Notes: a model not told the origin generated them from the letters alone. Shown: positions 1 to 12,925, counted from the stretch's first letter. The stretch: DNA of 64,000 nucleotides from Odobenus rosmarus divergens (GCF_000321225.1 NW_004450480.1:2106583-2170582), one strand, 5' to 3'. Numbers and translations are program-made.

Positions 1-126
1 GCCAAATCCTATCCCCAGAGTTGGATTCAGTAGGATCTGGGTGGGGCCTGAGAATGTGCATTTCTAACAAGTTCCTAGGTGATGTTGATGTTACTGGTCT
101 AGGAACCACGCTTGGAGAGCCATTGC
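1..126 (+). mobile_element. MER5A-like hAT DNA transposon remnant, cut by window edge
   Basis: The stretch carries the 3' half of the MER5A consensus as I remember it: a 'gattcagtagg' block, then 'ggggcctgagaat', 'tttctaacaagttcc' and a degraded terminal inverted repeat (ggagagccattg for gagaaccactg). It is a non-autonomous relic with no coding capacity. The 5' half lies outside the window. Family assignment is from memory. Confidence 0.8.
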
Positions 127-1014
127 TTTAGAGCCAATATGGTAAACTGGGGCTCTGAAACCAAATTCAACTTCCATTTTACTTTTTTCCATACAGGGAT
201 TTAAATTTTTTTAAATTATTTTTCTACACTTAGGAGCGTTCACACAAAATTCAGATTTCCACCTTCAAAAATTGAGAAAGTCTTAAAACTTCTTTTCCTG
301 CATCATACCCACTTGCTGGAATAAGTCAATGTTGCCCCCAGTTAGGTGAGGTCTATTCTGTACGACTCTTGCAGGGGAAGACATAATTTGCACCCTGAAT
401 CTGAGCATTTTCAAACCTAACTGTCCATGCACAGTGAACATCAGTATTTTAATTCACTACTCTTTACCTTTATAAAGGCTTTAAATTATTTTATTAGCCA
501 GATTTTAGTAACTGAGCCTAGGCCAGAGGAGGGAATGCCAATTGGGCTAGAATGTTTTATTTAAATTGGTACTAATCTGAGACTCCATACTGAGAATCTA
601 TTAAATGCTAATTTCCTTGCACAAATGTCCCGTTTCTACTACAGAAAAAAACAAACCAATTAATTGTCCTGGAAATCCACCTGATGATGTATTTTTTTAA
701 AAGAACTATTAAATCTAATCTCAATCTAATAAATTCTGGCACAATTGTTAAGTGTATTGAAGTTTATGGATTAAAATAATAGCTGCATACAGTCAGGGAA
801 GAATACTTAGGAGCACTTATCAAGCCATGTGACAAACTTTGAAGTGACCCCAGTGATCCCACTTTGCTTGCCATGAAGTTGGAGACTTTTTTCCCCTGGC
901 CATGCTAGTAGAAGTGATGATGCCAGAGCTGAGTGGGGGGAAAGAAATGCAGTTCATATCCAGGGAGATCCAAAGCATCCCTACGATAGAGCCTTCCCAT
1001 CCATAGTCAAATTC
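127..1014. other. Unique-looking non-coding stretch
   Basis: No repeat family, long open frame or RNA gene is recognised here. The DNA is AT-rich with ordinary complexity. Confidence 0.5.
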
Positions 1015-1195
1015 TTTTTTTTTTTTTTTTAAGATTTTATTTACTTGACAGAGCACAGGCAGGGGGAGCGGGAGAGGGAGAAGCAGGCTCCCTGCTAAGC
1101 AGGGAGCCCGATGCAAGGCTCGATCCCAGGACCCTGAGATCACGACCTGAGTCCAAGGCAGCCGCTTAACCAACTGAGCCACCCAGGCCGCCCCC
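1015..1195 (-). mobile_element. CAN-type tRNA-Lys SINE, antisense
   Basis: Read on the minus strand this is a near complete SINE: a tRNA-derived head (ggcggcctgggtggctcag), a TTAAGCGGCTGCC block, a CT-rich middle, an AAATAAAATCTT end and an A tail that appears here as a T run at 1015-1030. No clean target-site duplication is visible. The 126-codon minus-strand open frame at 820-1200 is only a read-through of this SINE and is not a gene. Confidence 0.95.
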
Positions 1196-1689
1196 GTCAC
1201 CTGAATTTCTGCCCAGTGTTCTTATTGTCCAGTAACCCGGTGTTGAAAAAATCAGTTCAAGGGTACCTGGTGATTTTCAAGTCAGAGGACCCCTTTCAAA
1301 ATGAATATCAAAATATTTCATAAACCTACACGTGAGAGTGGCTATCTATTAATGTTTATTTTTTAAAAATCTCTGATAAGGAACACTTCTAAATGAATGT
1401 GGATGTCAATAATCAGATCATCTATACAATTTGGAAAACAATCCTATGTACGAGAGAATGTTCTGTTGTATTATCAATGCTTGCATACATGGACCCACAC
1501 AGCCCTTGTAACTTCACAGCCCACAGACTGGGAAATACTGGCCTGCAGAAATAACGATGAATTACTTACTGTCCTAGGATTTCTTTCTTCCCTGTGCAAG
1601 AGAGCTAGAGCGATGGAGGGTGATCTATTCCAAAAAGGTTTTGAGTTATGATTCATGTCCAATTTTCAAACCTCACTCACACCCCATAG

Positions 1690-1822
1690 CAGCGGTTCTC
1701 AAACTTTGGTGGGAACCCCCTGAAAACTTTTTGTAAAAATACAAATACACTGAGCTTGGCCCTCCAGGTCCTTCTCAGCTTCCCGGGTGGTCCTGACAGA
1801 GATCTGGGTCTGAGAACCACTG
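1690..1822. mobile_element. MER5-like hAT miniature transposon
   Basis: The ends form an imperfect terminal inverted repeat (cagcggttctcaaac at the left and tctgagaaccactg at the right), typical of MER5/Charlie non-autonomous elements. The interior shares the 'ccctccaggtcc' and 'gatctgggtc' blocks of that group. There is no coding capacity. Confidence 0.7.
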
Positions 1823-1825
1823 CTG

Positions 1826-2054
1826 CAGTGTAGGATTTCTCACCCTTGACCCTCTTGACATTGGGGGCCACACCCTACTTGGTTACTTGGTTGTGGGGGG
1901 ACTGTCTTGTGCCTTGGAGGATGTTGAGCAGCCTCCCGGGTCTCAAGACACTAGATGCCAGTAGCAACCTCCCTCGTCGTGACCACCATAACTATACCCA
2001 GACATCGCCCAGTGTCCCCTGGGAGGAAAAAGTCACACCCAGTTGAGAACCACC
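1826..2054 (-). mobile_element. MER20 hAT-Charlie element
   Basis: Matches the reverse complement of MER20 nearly end to end: 'ttgacattgggggcca', 'gtgggggactgtcttgtgcc', 'actagatgccagtagca', 'cagacatcgcccagtgtccc' and the closing 'agttgagaaccacc'. It abuts the MER5-like element at 1690. MER20 copies elsewhere in mammals have been co-opted as regulatory elements; nothing here shows that for this copy. Confidence 0.9.
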
Positions 2055-3825
2055 AGCCTGCGGGATGAAATACCAAGTATGTGTTGGATTCCCAGAGCGA
2101 CGGAGTGTAGCAGAGATCTACACAGCCCCACCAGAACCAGAGAGCTGGGTGGCTTTGTTCCTCCGGACCAATCTTCCCATGTCCTGCCCAGTCATTGGTC
2201 CTGACAATTATGAATCACAGACGAGAAAAAAAATTCGAGTCTGATCTGATCTTGACACATTCAGACTAACCCAGCAAAATGATTCGAACATGACTTTGTG
2301 GTTGGAGTTCAATTTAGAGGCAATATGCGAGGCTCAACCAGGCATTTGTCTTTTGTCAGGCCCTCGTCGCATTTGTCACACCAAAACCAGACCACTAATA
2401 ATCCTTTAAAAGAAAAAGGCTTTTCTAAAGCCAATTTTCAATCTGTGTTTCAAAATTATATTCCACAAAGATGAAAAACATACATTTTCATTTTGTTTCG
2501 AATTAGCGCAGTAAATAGCTGGCTCCCTTCTTTCAAGGGGAGGCCTTCACCCCATTTGTTAGCCCCGTTTCTGATAGTTCACCGAGCCTTTATTTACTTA
2601 ACAGAGTTTGACAGGAAATTCTCAGAGAGATAATATATCTCCATTAATAAGGTGACTGGGGGAACATATTCTAGGGTTTCAAGTGAACTGGAACAATAAG
2701 TTATATTTTTGACATTTTTGTCAGCTCCCATACCCTTCCCGGCATCCAGCAGAGTTTCCCTCCACACATGAAGGCTTTGGAGTGTTTTGTGGCAATGTAC
2801 GCTTTCCTATCATTCAGAAGACACAGGCCCATTACACCATTATCGCTAGATAATGGTGCACATTAGAAAGGCTTATGAGAAAGGCAACCTGATACCCGTA
2901 AAAACTATCTTCAGACATAAATCAGACCAGTATAAAGAGTGAAAATGAATCAAGCTGGATTTCTGGGTGAATCTGGCCATGGCAGTGTCTGAAATGTTTT
3001 GCCCTGGGAGGTCAGCAATTGGTGTTGAATTTAAAAGGGTAAAAAGAAAAGTCTGCTCTCTTAAAATGTAAACTTTTCCTTGGTTTGATGGTGGCTCTCA
3101 CCAAACTGTAGAGAGTGTCACCTAGAGATTGAAGCTCCTCGTGTTAATCAGCATAAGTGTACTTTGTTCTTAGCAAGATATCAGGGGGGGACAAAAGCAA
3201 AAACTAAAAATCCACCTCTGACTCCTCTGTTAGGAATCCCTTCACCTGTTCAATAGCTTTTTGCAGTGGCTTTCCAAAACCTACCAGGGTGAATTCAGGG
3301 TTGTCTTACACCAACGTTCTCACAGCCAAATTCTAGAGATCCAGTCTTGCAAGGGAAGGGGAAATTTCTCCCATCTATCAGATGTCTCTACAATTACTCA
3401 TGGCCCCAGTTCTGTCTAAAAGCATATCCAATAATTGATAATGCAAGGGGCACGATATGAAGTAACAATGCAATTTATAGCACAGAGATAAAACCCAGAT
3501 AGAAGAACATTCACCTTATAATGCTATTAATATAAAAGTAATTATGAGGGTCGGTTCTAATTAGAATGTTCACTTAAAATCAAGATAGAGTGGCCAGAAT
3601 AGAGAGCTTCCTGGTGTTGGAACTTCATTCTTTGACATGAAAGGTTACATGCTTTTTCCAAGTAGGACATTAAAACTTGAATTTGGTAAGATGGTGCCAT
3701 TTAACAATCGATTTGCAGTTGATTATCTCCTCCGTATCTGTAAAATTACCAAGAAAGTTTGTACTTTATGTAATTATACATTGCACATTCTATAGTACAT
3801 ACACAATAGCTCACATGTACGCATA
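2055..3825. other. Unique, moderately complex non-coding DNA
   Basis: No repeat family is recognised over about 1.8 kb. Base composition is balanced and low-complexity tracts are rare, unlike the LINE-rich right half of the window. A perfect 10-bp inverted repeat lies at 2835-2858. The stretch could be conserved non-coding DNA, but sequence alone cannot show that. Confidence 0.5.
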
Positions 3826-4323
3826 AATGGTGTGTTGAGTTGTATGCTCCCCTCTCAAAAATGGATGTTCAAGTCCTAATCCCCAGTACCTGTGAATGTG
3901 ACCTCATTTGGAAATAGCGTCTTCACAGATGCAATCAAGTTAAAAATGAAGTCAGACTCGATTAGAGTGAGCCCCAAATCCAGTGGTTAGTGTCCTTAGA
4001 ACAGGGGGTGGACACACAGATGTGCACACACAGATGTACACACACACAGGTACATAGGCACACACAGATGCACACACACACACACACACGACCGTATACA
4101 CACAAACCAAGCCTACGTGAAGAAGGGGCAGAAAAGACCAAAAGGCCAAGGAGTGCTGGCAATCACCAAAACCCAGAGTGAGGCATGAACAGATTCTGAG
4201 TCTCCAGAAGGAATCAAGCCTGATGACCTCTCGAGCTTGGACTTCCAGCCTCCTGAATTGTCAGAGAACAAGTCTTGTTATTTTAAACCACCCAGTTTGT
4301 GGAACCTTCTTACAGAAGCCCAA
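3826..4323 (+). mobile_element. MLT1-type MaLR LTR remnant (ERVL-MaLR)
   Basis: Recognisable MaLR LTR blocks occur in order: 'ttgagttgtatgctccc', 'ttcaagtcctaatcccc', 'gtgacctcatttggaaata', 'gtgtccttagaa', 'cttggacttccagcctcc' and 'aaaccacccagtttgtgg'. No internal retroviral coding region accompanies it, so it is probably an old solitary LTR. It is interrupted in the middle by a CA-rich microsatellite. Confidence 0.7.
4012..4090. repeat. (CA)n-rich microsatellite
   Basis: Interrupted CACACA runs alternate with GATG and GGTA units, ending in a purer CA run at 4071-4089. The track lies inside the MaLR LTR and probably expanded there. Open frames through it on both strands are artefacts of the repeat. 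Confidence 0.9.
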
Positions 4324-7008
4324 AAACTAATACTATATACGTTTATTTTCCTATTTTATATTAAGTGCATTTTTACTCAGAGTAAGACAAAAATTAGTGT
4401 TTTGGTTGAGAAAACTAAACCTTTTACCCAATTTTTAAATGTTGACCAAATTTAGTTATTTTTATTTGTATTAGAGACCAGAAACAAAAGTGGAGATTTC
4501 ATTCCATCTTAACCTACAAAAGTTGATTCCTTTAACCAGAAACCAAGATAGTAGCATTTTCATTTCAAAAGCTGCTCTTCTGAATATCAGTGTCCTCACA
4601 ACCTAAGAACATAATCTGTGATCAAAAAACTAACAAACACAAAAATACAAACAAAAACCACAAATAAAAACCTAAAGGAACTGATGGCCTAAAACAATCA
4701 TCAAGGAACTGTCATAATACCCTCCTCTTAGCTGAGGAGTGTCTTAAAATCTCATTCAACAATAACTTACTATTATTGAATAAGTATTTCTCACAGTCTA
4801 GGTTGTTTGCCTATTGCAAGTGATAATACTAGAGTTGGTAGAGATACTCAAGGAAGATGAAATAAGGCCATAAATCCCTATAAACAACCAGCCACTGAGA
4901 AGAAAGGCAGGGAAATAGTGAAGGAAGTGCTGAACAATTATGAATGTTTATAATGCTAACATGAGTCATCAAGAAAACCTAATTTCATATTCCATATCTT
5001 CAGACACAAAAATGTAGAGAGACCTGTAGGAAAGTGTCTACTGCAAATGTTAAATATAAACATTTAAAAGTTGCTTCTTAAGAAGAAAAAGCTTCAATTA
5101 TGTGGACATTTTACTTAGCACACATTATCCTTCAGAATTTCTGATTGCAAGAAGTGTTACTTGAGCTGCCAAAAAATAACATTTAATTTTGGAAACAATT
5201 TAATTAATTTTTTCTTATTTAGAAAATTCTTATGAATGTAAATGGGCTTGTCTGTGATCTGTGTTGATATTTAAGGTGCTTACATAACCATATGGAAAAC
5301 GAGATGAAAATTCCTGTTTACATTTCTTGAACATTTTACATATTTTTTAAAGTTCAAATTTTTTAATGTTAAAAAGTGTTCTTGTTTATAACGCACATAA
5401 ATATGTTTCTCAGAAAAGTAATTTTCATAAATGTCTGTTTGCTTGAATTAAAAGACAATTTTTTGAATGCAGCTTCTGATATGGTTCTAGAAGCTTGGCT
5501 ACCATACGTGGTGAGGCGCATCAGTAAGCCATCTTTTGAGGCTATCTAGTAGCTAGTCACCGGCTCATTAGTCTTAATGCGGTCATCTTGACAGACCTAC
5601 AGATGAACATTATCTGAAATCTTGAGTATTTTTTCCTTCAGAGTTTCAACCACTATCTAGAGGTTTTATACCACCCATCTTGTAAACAGATTTAGATGGC
5701 TAGTTGTTTTGTTTGTTTTTTTCGGTTCTATTTAACACCTTAGAATTTGTTCTAAATTTCAGTGCCTCCAGGCAAGGTTGCATTGTGAATTCTCCTCAGT
5801 CCCCACTGCTCTCTACTGTCCAATGCCCTGTTAAATTCTTTTACATTTCCTGTCTGTGCCCCTCACCCAAGGCATCTGTGTTTTTTACTCTGGTTACTCT
5901 CTAACAATTAATGACAAAAAGTGCCAATTTCATCTGCCATTGCAGTATTAGATCTTGCTGCTTGGAGAATCCTTCTGATCTCCTTCAAATGGCTATGAAA
6001 ATGTAACCATGTGGCTTAATTTTGCTCTAGTCAAAGGCTCACCAAAGAAGCCTCAGGCTAACCCAGGAGACCTCTACATGCCTCACAGAACTGGGTAGGA
6101 AAGGGCACAGACAATGAGCATTGCTGGGATTTCCACTCTGTTCTTTCCAGCATTTGATGCCTTAACAACTTGCTGAGCATCAACTGTTTTAGACTGTGCC
6201 AGTAGCACTACTGAGCAAATAATGTGGGGACAGTTATTCTGTTTACTGAGAACGTCTGGCCCAGCATGGGATGTAACCTGGTACAGTCATCTTGAAAATT
6301 CTGTAAGAGAAAGTAGAGCGTGGGATTTAACATGGAAAATTAGAAGTTGATCCTACTTCTTAGACAAAATTGAGATTGACAAAATTGAGGTTTATCTACA
6401 TAAACCCTTAAACAAAGATGTGGTTCTGAATCAAAATGAGGGACCTGGGGAAAATAAATGAAGTTGAGGATTTGGTCCTGTTTAATTTCTTAAAGGAAAC
6501 TCTTCAAAGGGAAAAGAACGTAAGAAAGATTGATACATCAGATCCGTTTTCTTGAGCTATTTTGGGCTGGTTGCTGGCAAGCACCTTTTGGAATTTTCCT
6601 AGGAAGATCTCTTCTTCATGTTTTATTACTTTCAAGATCATCTGCAACTTAAATTTGGGTTTCAAGTCTCCAGACCACTTAATTTTCTGTAAGCTAGTAA
6701 ACGAAACCTAGAGTTTCTTGACAAGTCCTTCCAGAATAAGAATTAGGTTCACAATAAAATGCTGACCTCAGATCATTTCTCCATCATTAGGCTTGATCTG
6801 TTCTGTGTGAAAAGTAGTTTAGTTAAAACAGATCACAGATTTCTTAAAACAGATAAAGAACGCCTGCTATAGCAATATCTCTTAGAGGCTTGTTGAAAGT
6901 CTAAAAGAATTAAGAAGCACTTTATGGTTCTGGACACACTTCAGAAGAAAAGAGTGACCCCAAAGACCTGTGGTTCAGTGATAGGATGACCAGAACATAG
7001 TCTCAAAA
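4324..7008. other. AT-rich non-coding DNA, nothing recognised
   Basis: About 2.7 kb without a recognised repeat, gene or RNA. Open frames are short and have no family features. Confidence 0.45.
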
Positions 7009-8920
7009 GGATTTTGTTTAATAAATGAGGTCAGCAGGGTCCCAAAATACAAGATGAACACACACACACACACACACAAATCACATTTCTATATACTCCC
7101 AATACACGTGCAGAAACTGAAATTAAAAACAATACCATATACAATATTGCAAAGAAAATTACTTAACAAAGCTCCTATAGGATTTGTATGCTTAAAAGTT
7201 AAAGAAGCTGATGCATAAAATCAAAGAACACGTAAGTAAATGAAGAGACGTACTCATGGGTTGGAAGAGGCAAATGATAATGATGCAATTCTCCCTCGAA
7301 TTGATCAATATGTTTAATGTAATTCCTATCAAAATCCCAGCAAGGTTTTTTATAGACCCACCTAAGCTTATTCTGAAACTTACATGAAGAGGCACAGGAC
7401 TTAAAATAGTAAAAGTAATCCTTATAAAGAATAAGGTGAAAGGAGTTGAACACCTGCTATGAAGGCTTACATGGTAACTACATTAATCACAAAACTATGG
7501 TATTAGTGAAGGGATAGGCACATAGAGCAATGGAACAGAATAGAGGACAGAGATAGACCCACACAAATATGTTCAACTGCTTTTTGACAAAGGTGCAATA
7601 CCAATTAAGTAGAGGAAAGACAGCCTTTTCAACAAATGTTGCTGGAGCAATTGGAAAAAAGTAAACCTAAACCTCACACTTCCTTCAAAAATTAACTCAA
7701 AATGGATCATATACTTAATCCAAAACTGTAAAACTTGTAGAAAATCACTTGGAGAAGATCTTTAGGATCTAGGGACTAAGCAAGGATTTCCTAAACTTGA
7801 CAACAAAAGCATGATCCATTAAAGGAAAAATTAATAAAAATGCTTCATCAAAGTAGAAACTACTGCTCTGTGGAAGCCCAGGTGAAGAGAAAGACCAGTT
7901 ACAGACGGGGAGAAAGTATTTGCAAGATATATAGCCAGCAAAAGACTACCATCCAGCATACATAAAGGTCTCTGAAAACTCAACAGTAAAAAAATAAAAT
8001 TAGAATTTGAACAAAATACATAAACAGATATGTCACAAAATAATATACACAAAGGCAAATAAGCAAATGAAAAGATGGCCAACACAATTATCAATTAAAA
8101 TTAAAACCACAATGAAGTTTCAAAGCATCTGGATACCAGATGCCACAGATATCAGAATGACTAAAAGAAAAAAAATAGTGACAAAAACAAATTCTGTTGA
8201 TTATGTGGAGAAACCACACTTAACACACATCACATTGTGGGTTAGAATGTAAAATAGTATAGCCACTCTGAAAAGTGTGTTCAGTTCCTAAATCTATCAA
8301 ACTTGCGACTACCATAAAACCCAATAATTATACTCTATGCATTATCCCCCCCAAAATCAAATATCAACACAAAAACTGATACATAAGTGTTTATAGCAGT
8401 TTTATTTGTAATCGGCCCAAATTGGGACCAGGTCAGATTTCCTTCAACAGTTTGAATGCACGAACCAACTGTGTGATACACACATACGGTGGACTGCCAC
8501 TCCACATTTAAAAAGGATGAATGCTTGATAGGAGCAGCAATATGGGTGGATCTTCAGGTAATGATGCTGGGTAAAATTTGATCCCAAGGGTTTCATGCTA
8601 TAGGATCCCACTTCCATAGCATTTTTGAAATGGCGACATTTTAAAAATGGAGGACAGATTGCCGGGAGTTAGGCACTTGGGTGAGCGGAAGGGAGGTGTA
8701 GCTATAATAGGGCAACAGGAGAGATCCTTGCAGTGTTGGAACTATTCAGTACTTTGTTGTGGTACATGATACATGAACCTTCTATAGAACTTGAATACAC
8801 ACATGGGTACAGGTAGAACTAAGGAAATCTGAGCTTAGTGTACAAGATTTTTCTCTCTGATATTTCTTACAACTGCAGGTGAATCTACAGTTATCTCAAA
8901 ATAAATTTCAATAAAAAGAA
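7009..8920 (+). mobile_element. LINE-1 (old L1M type) 3' fragment, sense
   Basis: The fragment begins inside ORF2 downstream of the reverse transcriptase active site ('aaatacaagatgaaca'). It runs through the ORF2 C-terminus (for example 'tgtggagaaaccacactt' and 'aatgggtggatctt'-like blocks) and ends in an L1 3' tail ('ctcaaaataaatttcaataaaa'). Stops and deletions break the coding frame throughout, so it is a dead copy, truncated at its 5' end. This is one of very few LINE-1 pieces in the plus orientation in this window. Confidence 0.85.
7059..7078. repeat. (CA)n microsatellite
   Basis: A short pure CA run near the left end of the LINE-1 fragment. Confidence 0.95.
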
Positions 8921-9694
8921 AGACCATTCAAAATTAACAGTTAAGGCCCCATCTAAATGGGAATTTAGAGACTGAAGAAATAGGTAATTAAGTAGAATGT
9001 CTTTGATAAAGATCAGACCAACAGGAGTTATGATCTTATGTGTCATTGTAACAATTTTATAGCTGAGGGGAGATTTAATTGGCATCCAGTTTAAAACCCT
9101 GGCCTGAGAGTGATGTGCTCCAGGAATTTAAAAAAAAATGTTAGTCCTCCCTCTCAGTTGGTTGCTTATGATGATGTGATTCAGATCTCCAACTGGTCAA
9201 ACCAAAAATGCATACATGAGCCATCAGGTCATCCTACAAGAACATAAACCACTTAGATTTATGTATACAAGCACAAATGGATTAGAAAAATTTTCCTTAT
9301 GTTATTTTTCTTATAAGGCGTATGTGAAAGCTTTGATGTTGAGATTTCTGACTATAATCTCATGCTCTCTCTATCTGACCACTTAGAGAGCAGGCTCCAT
9401 TCTTCCCTGGTGAAATTCATCCTGACATATTTTTAGTAGGTATGTACAGAGCATCTACAACCATGTGCCTCTACTGGGCTGGATTGACCTTGACCTTCCC
9501 TCCCCCACCCCCATAAATGGCCACATGCCTAGACCCAGCCAGGGAGCTGTTAAAGTGTTCTGAGTTTGCTTCAGGGAAATGCCTGAATAAAGACATTTTT
9601 TAAGTCACAAAGAAAGCCTCCTTCTCTTCCACAATGAGCACATAATTGAAGTGTGGCTGGTTCCATGTAACAGATGTGTTGAGCGGAGCAGTGT
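8921..9694. other. Non-coding DNA, nothing recognised
   Basis: No repeat or gene is identified between the LINE-1 fragment and the next MIR. Confidence 0.45.
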
Positions 9695-9940
9695 TACTAG
9701 TAACAGCTTACATTTAGTTCTCACTTGGTGCCAGCCACTATGCTAAGCATGTAGGTCATCTCATTTATTCTCACCTATCAGGAGCCATTCCTATTCTTAT
9801 TTTAGAGGTAAGGGAACTGACTTGTAAAAACAGAGTGTCCAATGCATGGCCTTACAGCTAGGAAATGGCCCAACTATAATTCAAACCAGCAGTCTAACCC
9901 CAGAACCTGCATGTTTGACCAGCACAATGTCCTATCTATA
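9695..9940 (-). mobile_element. MIR SINE, antisense
   Basis: Reverse-complement MIR blocks in order: 'cagcttacatttagttctca', 'ggtgccagccactatgctaag', 'tctcatttattctcacc', 'ttttagaggtaagggaact' and 'ccttacagctagg'. This is an ancient tRNA-derived SINE shared by mammals, heavily diverged. Confidence 0.85.
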
Positions 9941-10315
9941 GGCTTTCCAAGGGAGCTTCTCAACCTTCTGTTTTTCTAAGAAATGCTTTATTTGGAACTG
10001 GTTCTAAATTTCAGTGTCATTTTAACAAAGTCTAAATGATACAGAGAATGCTTACATATTGAACACGGGCTCAGGTACACCTCCTCTCTTAACATTAAAG
10101 ATTAGTTTAAAATCTCCCCACTATGTTGCATTGTCATGGACTTGACTGCCCTTGACATGGTTTGGATTCGTCCTTAGAAAACCTACCTACCAGATAGTAG
10201 TATTTGTACAAGCTGGACAAAGTTTCAGGATAAATTTTTTTTTTTTTTTTTTTTTACTGTGCTCATTGATTCTAATTGAACAATTCAATTCAAATACCTC
10301 CTGAATTTAGACTCT
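9941..10315. other. Non-coding DNA with poly(T) tract
   Basis: Contains a T homopolymer at 10229-10254. Nothing else is recognised. Confidence 0.5.
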
Positions 10316-11030
10316 CTATAAAGCACAAAGCATGGGGAAGATTGAGGTCAATTGGAGCTCACATTCTAGGCAGCAATCAACACATAAGTGTGTATCAAGA
10401 GGAGAGCTGGGGTTACGGGATGGGCATGTGCATACTATTTTAGATAGGGTGCTCAAGGAAGGTTGCCCTGATAAAGTCACTTTTGAGTTCAGATCAAAAG
10501 AGAGTGAGAACAAGTCCTGAAAAATATCTGGGAGGAAAACATTTCCAGAAGTGGAAAGAGCCAGTGCAAAGCCACCCAAGTGGGATTGTGCTTGGTGGGT
10601 TTGAGGAACTACAAGGAGGGTCATGTGGCTTGGGCTGAGTGCACAAGAAGGAAAGTGGATGGACTCTTAAAAGTGTGGACATGTCATGCTGGTAAGGCCG
10701 TGGGTCACTGTAAGAACATCCGTGTTTACTCCAAGTGGAGGAGACACTGGCGGGTATTGAGTAAAAGGAAAATGTGGATCCAGTTTATCTTTTGAAAGAA
10801 TCAGTCTGGCTATTGAATTACACAAACACTGTAGGAGGCGGGCAGTGGCTGAACCAACAAATCCAGTTGGTGAGTCATTGCAATAGCCCCGGCAAATGAT
10901 AGAGGTGGCTGTGAAGTGTGGAAGACGAGGTCAAGTTCTCAGTATATTTTGAAGTGATTTGACAGCATTTGCCAGTGGATCTGATGTAGGATGTCAAAAA
11001 CAGAGTGATGTTAAGGATAATCCAAGGATT
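10316..11030 (-). mobile_element. L2-type LINE fragment, antisense
   Basis: Blocks such as 'ggagctcacattctagg', 'tcactttttgagttcaga'-like text, 'gtggaaagagccagtgcaaag', 'caatagccccgg' and 'agtatattttgaagtg' follow the order of an antisense old LINE (L2-like) 3' region as I remember it. The copy is strongly diverged. Exact family is uncertain. Open frames on both strands here carry no domain. Confidence 0.55.
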
Positions 11031-11535
11031 GGGGGACTGAACAACACGAAGATTTAATTAATATCTTTTGCTGTTTTGGTGAGTTTACATGAGTTCTAAA
11101 AAGTGGTGTCTAAGCTAAGACCTAGAGGAAAAAGTCAGGGTTGGTCAACCAAATGCATGGCTCAAGAGTGGTCCAGCCTTGCCTGAGCGTTATGTGTGAG
11201 TACTGAGCTATGGCAGAGCATCGCTAATGGAACAGAGGAGGCCACTCAGCAAAGCAGGTGCCTAGTCAGCAAAATTTGTCATCTATCACACAACCTCCAC
11301 TACTCCATGTGGATATGTCTTAATATCCAGTCTACTCTCCCTGCCAACTATCTAAACTCACCTGAATAACATCTGTTTGCTCAGATTCCACTACTGCCTT
11401 GGCTAACCAATACTCGAGAGCCTGCTTGTACCCAGCGGTATTCTTGGTACCAGAGAGAACTGAGGAAAAGCCAGACCAAGATTTTATCCTTGAAGAATTT
11501 ATGTTCAAGTGACAAGTGCTCCTTAATTGGGAAAT
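11031..11535. other. Non-coding DNA, nothing recognised
   Basis: No gene or repeat identified. Confidence 0.45.
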
Positions 11536-11700
11536 TCAGTCATTGGTTCATTCATCTAACAAATATTTATTGAGCATCTACTGTATACCAGGCCCATCAT
11601 TACCTGGCATTGAAACTAAAGCAATGCAGCAGACAAAAATCTCTGAATTTATGGGGAGAGAGGTGATAAAAAATAAGAAGGATAAAGAACACGTTCAGGA
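11536..11700 (-). mobile_element. L2 LINE 3' end, antisense
   Basis: Starts with the very recognisable L2 3' terminus read antisense ('ggttcattcatctaacaa', then 'tatttattgagcatctactg' and 'taccaggccc') and continues through 'gcagacaaaaatctctg'. An ancient, non-coding fragment. Confidence 0.8.
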
Positions 11701-12559
11701 ATGTTAAAGTACTGGGGGAAATGGGCTAAGAAAGGACATATAGTAGGAGAGTACGTGTTATAATTTTAGACACATTGTGTCGCAGACACGCAGCCTATCA
11801 TTTGCTATGATTCTATTTTTAAAAAATCCTAAATGTGGTTCAAATATGGAGGGTCTTCCTCACTTCAAGTTAAATCGTTCCCCTTAAGAAAAGGTTAACA
11901 GTGAAGGTTAATTCTCAGCTCTCCAGATTTCTGCCTTAAATAGGAACGTTCTTTTTATATTAAAACATCAGGACAGTAGCCTTTGAAAAAGATGTGCAAT
12001 CTAATTAAAGTGGAGAGATTAGCTGCCCTCAGAATATTTGCAAAGCCTAGAAAGGTAATTTAGTGAAATGTATACAATTTTATCTGGCTTTAATTATTAA
12101 TGACATAATTTATAATGTGTGCCTATTTCCTTCATTTACCTGTGATGGCCAAACAGTGAACCTGTTTACAAACAGGCAGTGTTTTCAGACCACAGGGTCA
12201 AATAAGTTAGTGAAGGAAAGACCCACTGATACGCACAAAACAGGAATTTCACTCCTACCTATGAAATGTTACGTTTTAGCTGGGGTACGAATGAGTACCA
12301 GATTTGGAGACTCTCTAGTTGAAAAGATGTGAAAAATCTAAGCTGTGCTGAGCAATGCACTCCAGAGCAAGTTGGACAGTCACCATAGTTTGACCGTTTG
12401 CAATCTGTGAGTATCAGGGTGTCTTGATAACACTATCAGGAGCTGTATAATATATAGCTACTATATACTTGTTAGTAACAAATGATTTATTCAGATGATG
12501 ATGAAACATCATTTGATATTTACTATGCCACAGAAGTTTTTAAATGTTCATGCTTATTC
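11701..12559. other. AT-rich non-coding DNA, nothing recognised
   Basis: Includes AT-rich text around 12,090-12,120 (taattattaatgacataatt). No gene is seen. Confidence 0.45.
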
Positions 12560-12925
12560 CACGTCTCCCCTCCTTCTAGGCGCATGACACAATTATGTTT
12601 TCCCATCGCCATTGAAGGCAGGATGGACAGAGGGCTTGCTTTGACCAGTAAAATGGAAATAGAAATGATAGGGGTCGTTTCCAGTGGGAGACTTTAAAAG
12701 CCTGCGCATTATGGACTGTGTTTCCTTTTTTCCATATTGGCTATCATAAAATTATGAGGCTAAGATGCACCAGCTGGATCCCAGGGTGACTAGGAGCTGA
12801 GACCGTGCAGACCCACGTTGGTCATGTAGTATGAGTGGCATTAAAAGGCATGTTCTGTTAAGCCACTGATATGTGGAGGAACTGTTGTCACTGCAACATA
12901 AACCAGCATATCCCGCCTGATACGG
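12560..12925 (+). mobile_element. Probable MLT1-like MaLR LTR remnant
   Basis: The right end ('ctgttaagccactgatat', 'actgttgtcactgcaaca', 'cagcatatcccgcctgatac') resembles the 3' end of older MLT1-type LTRs. The left part is too diverged to place. Assignment is tentative. Confidence 0.45.

Noticed and set aside
820..1200. 126-codon minus-strand open frame
   Set aside because: Most of it is translation of a SINE and its poly(A) tail (a run of Lys codons).
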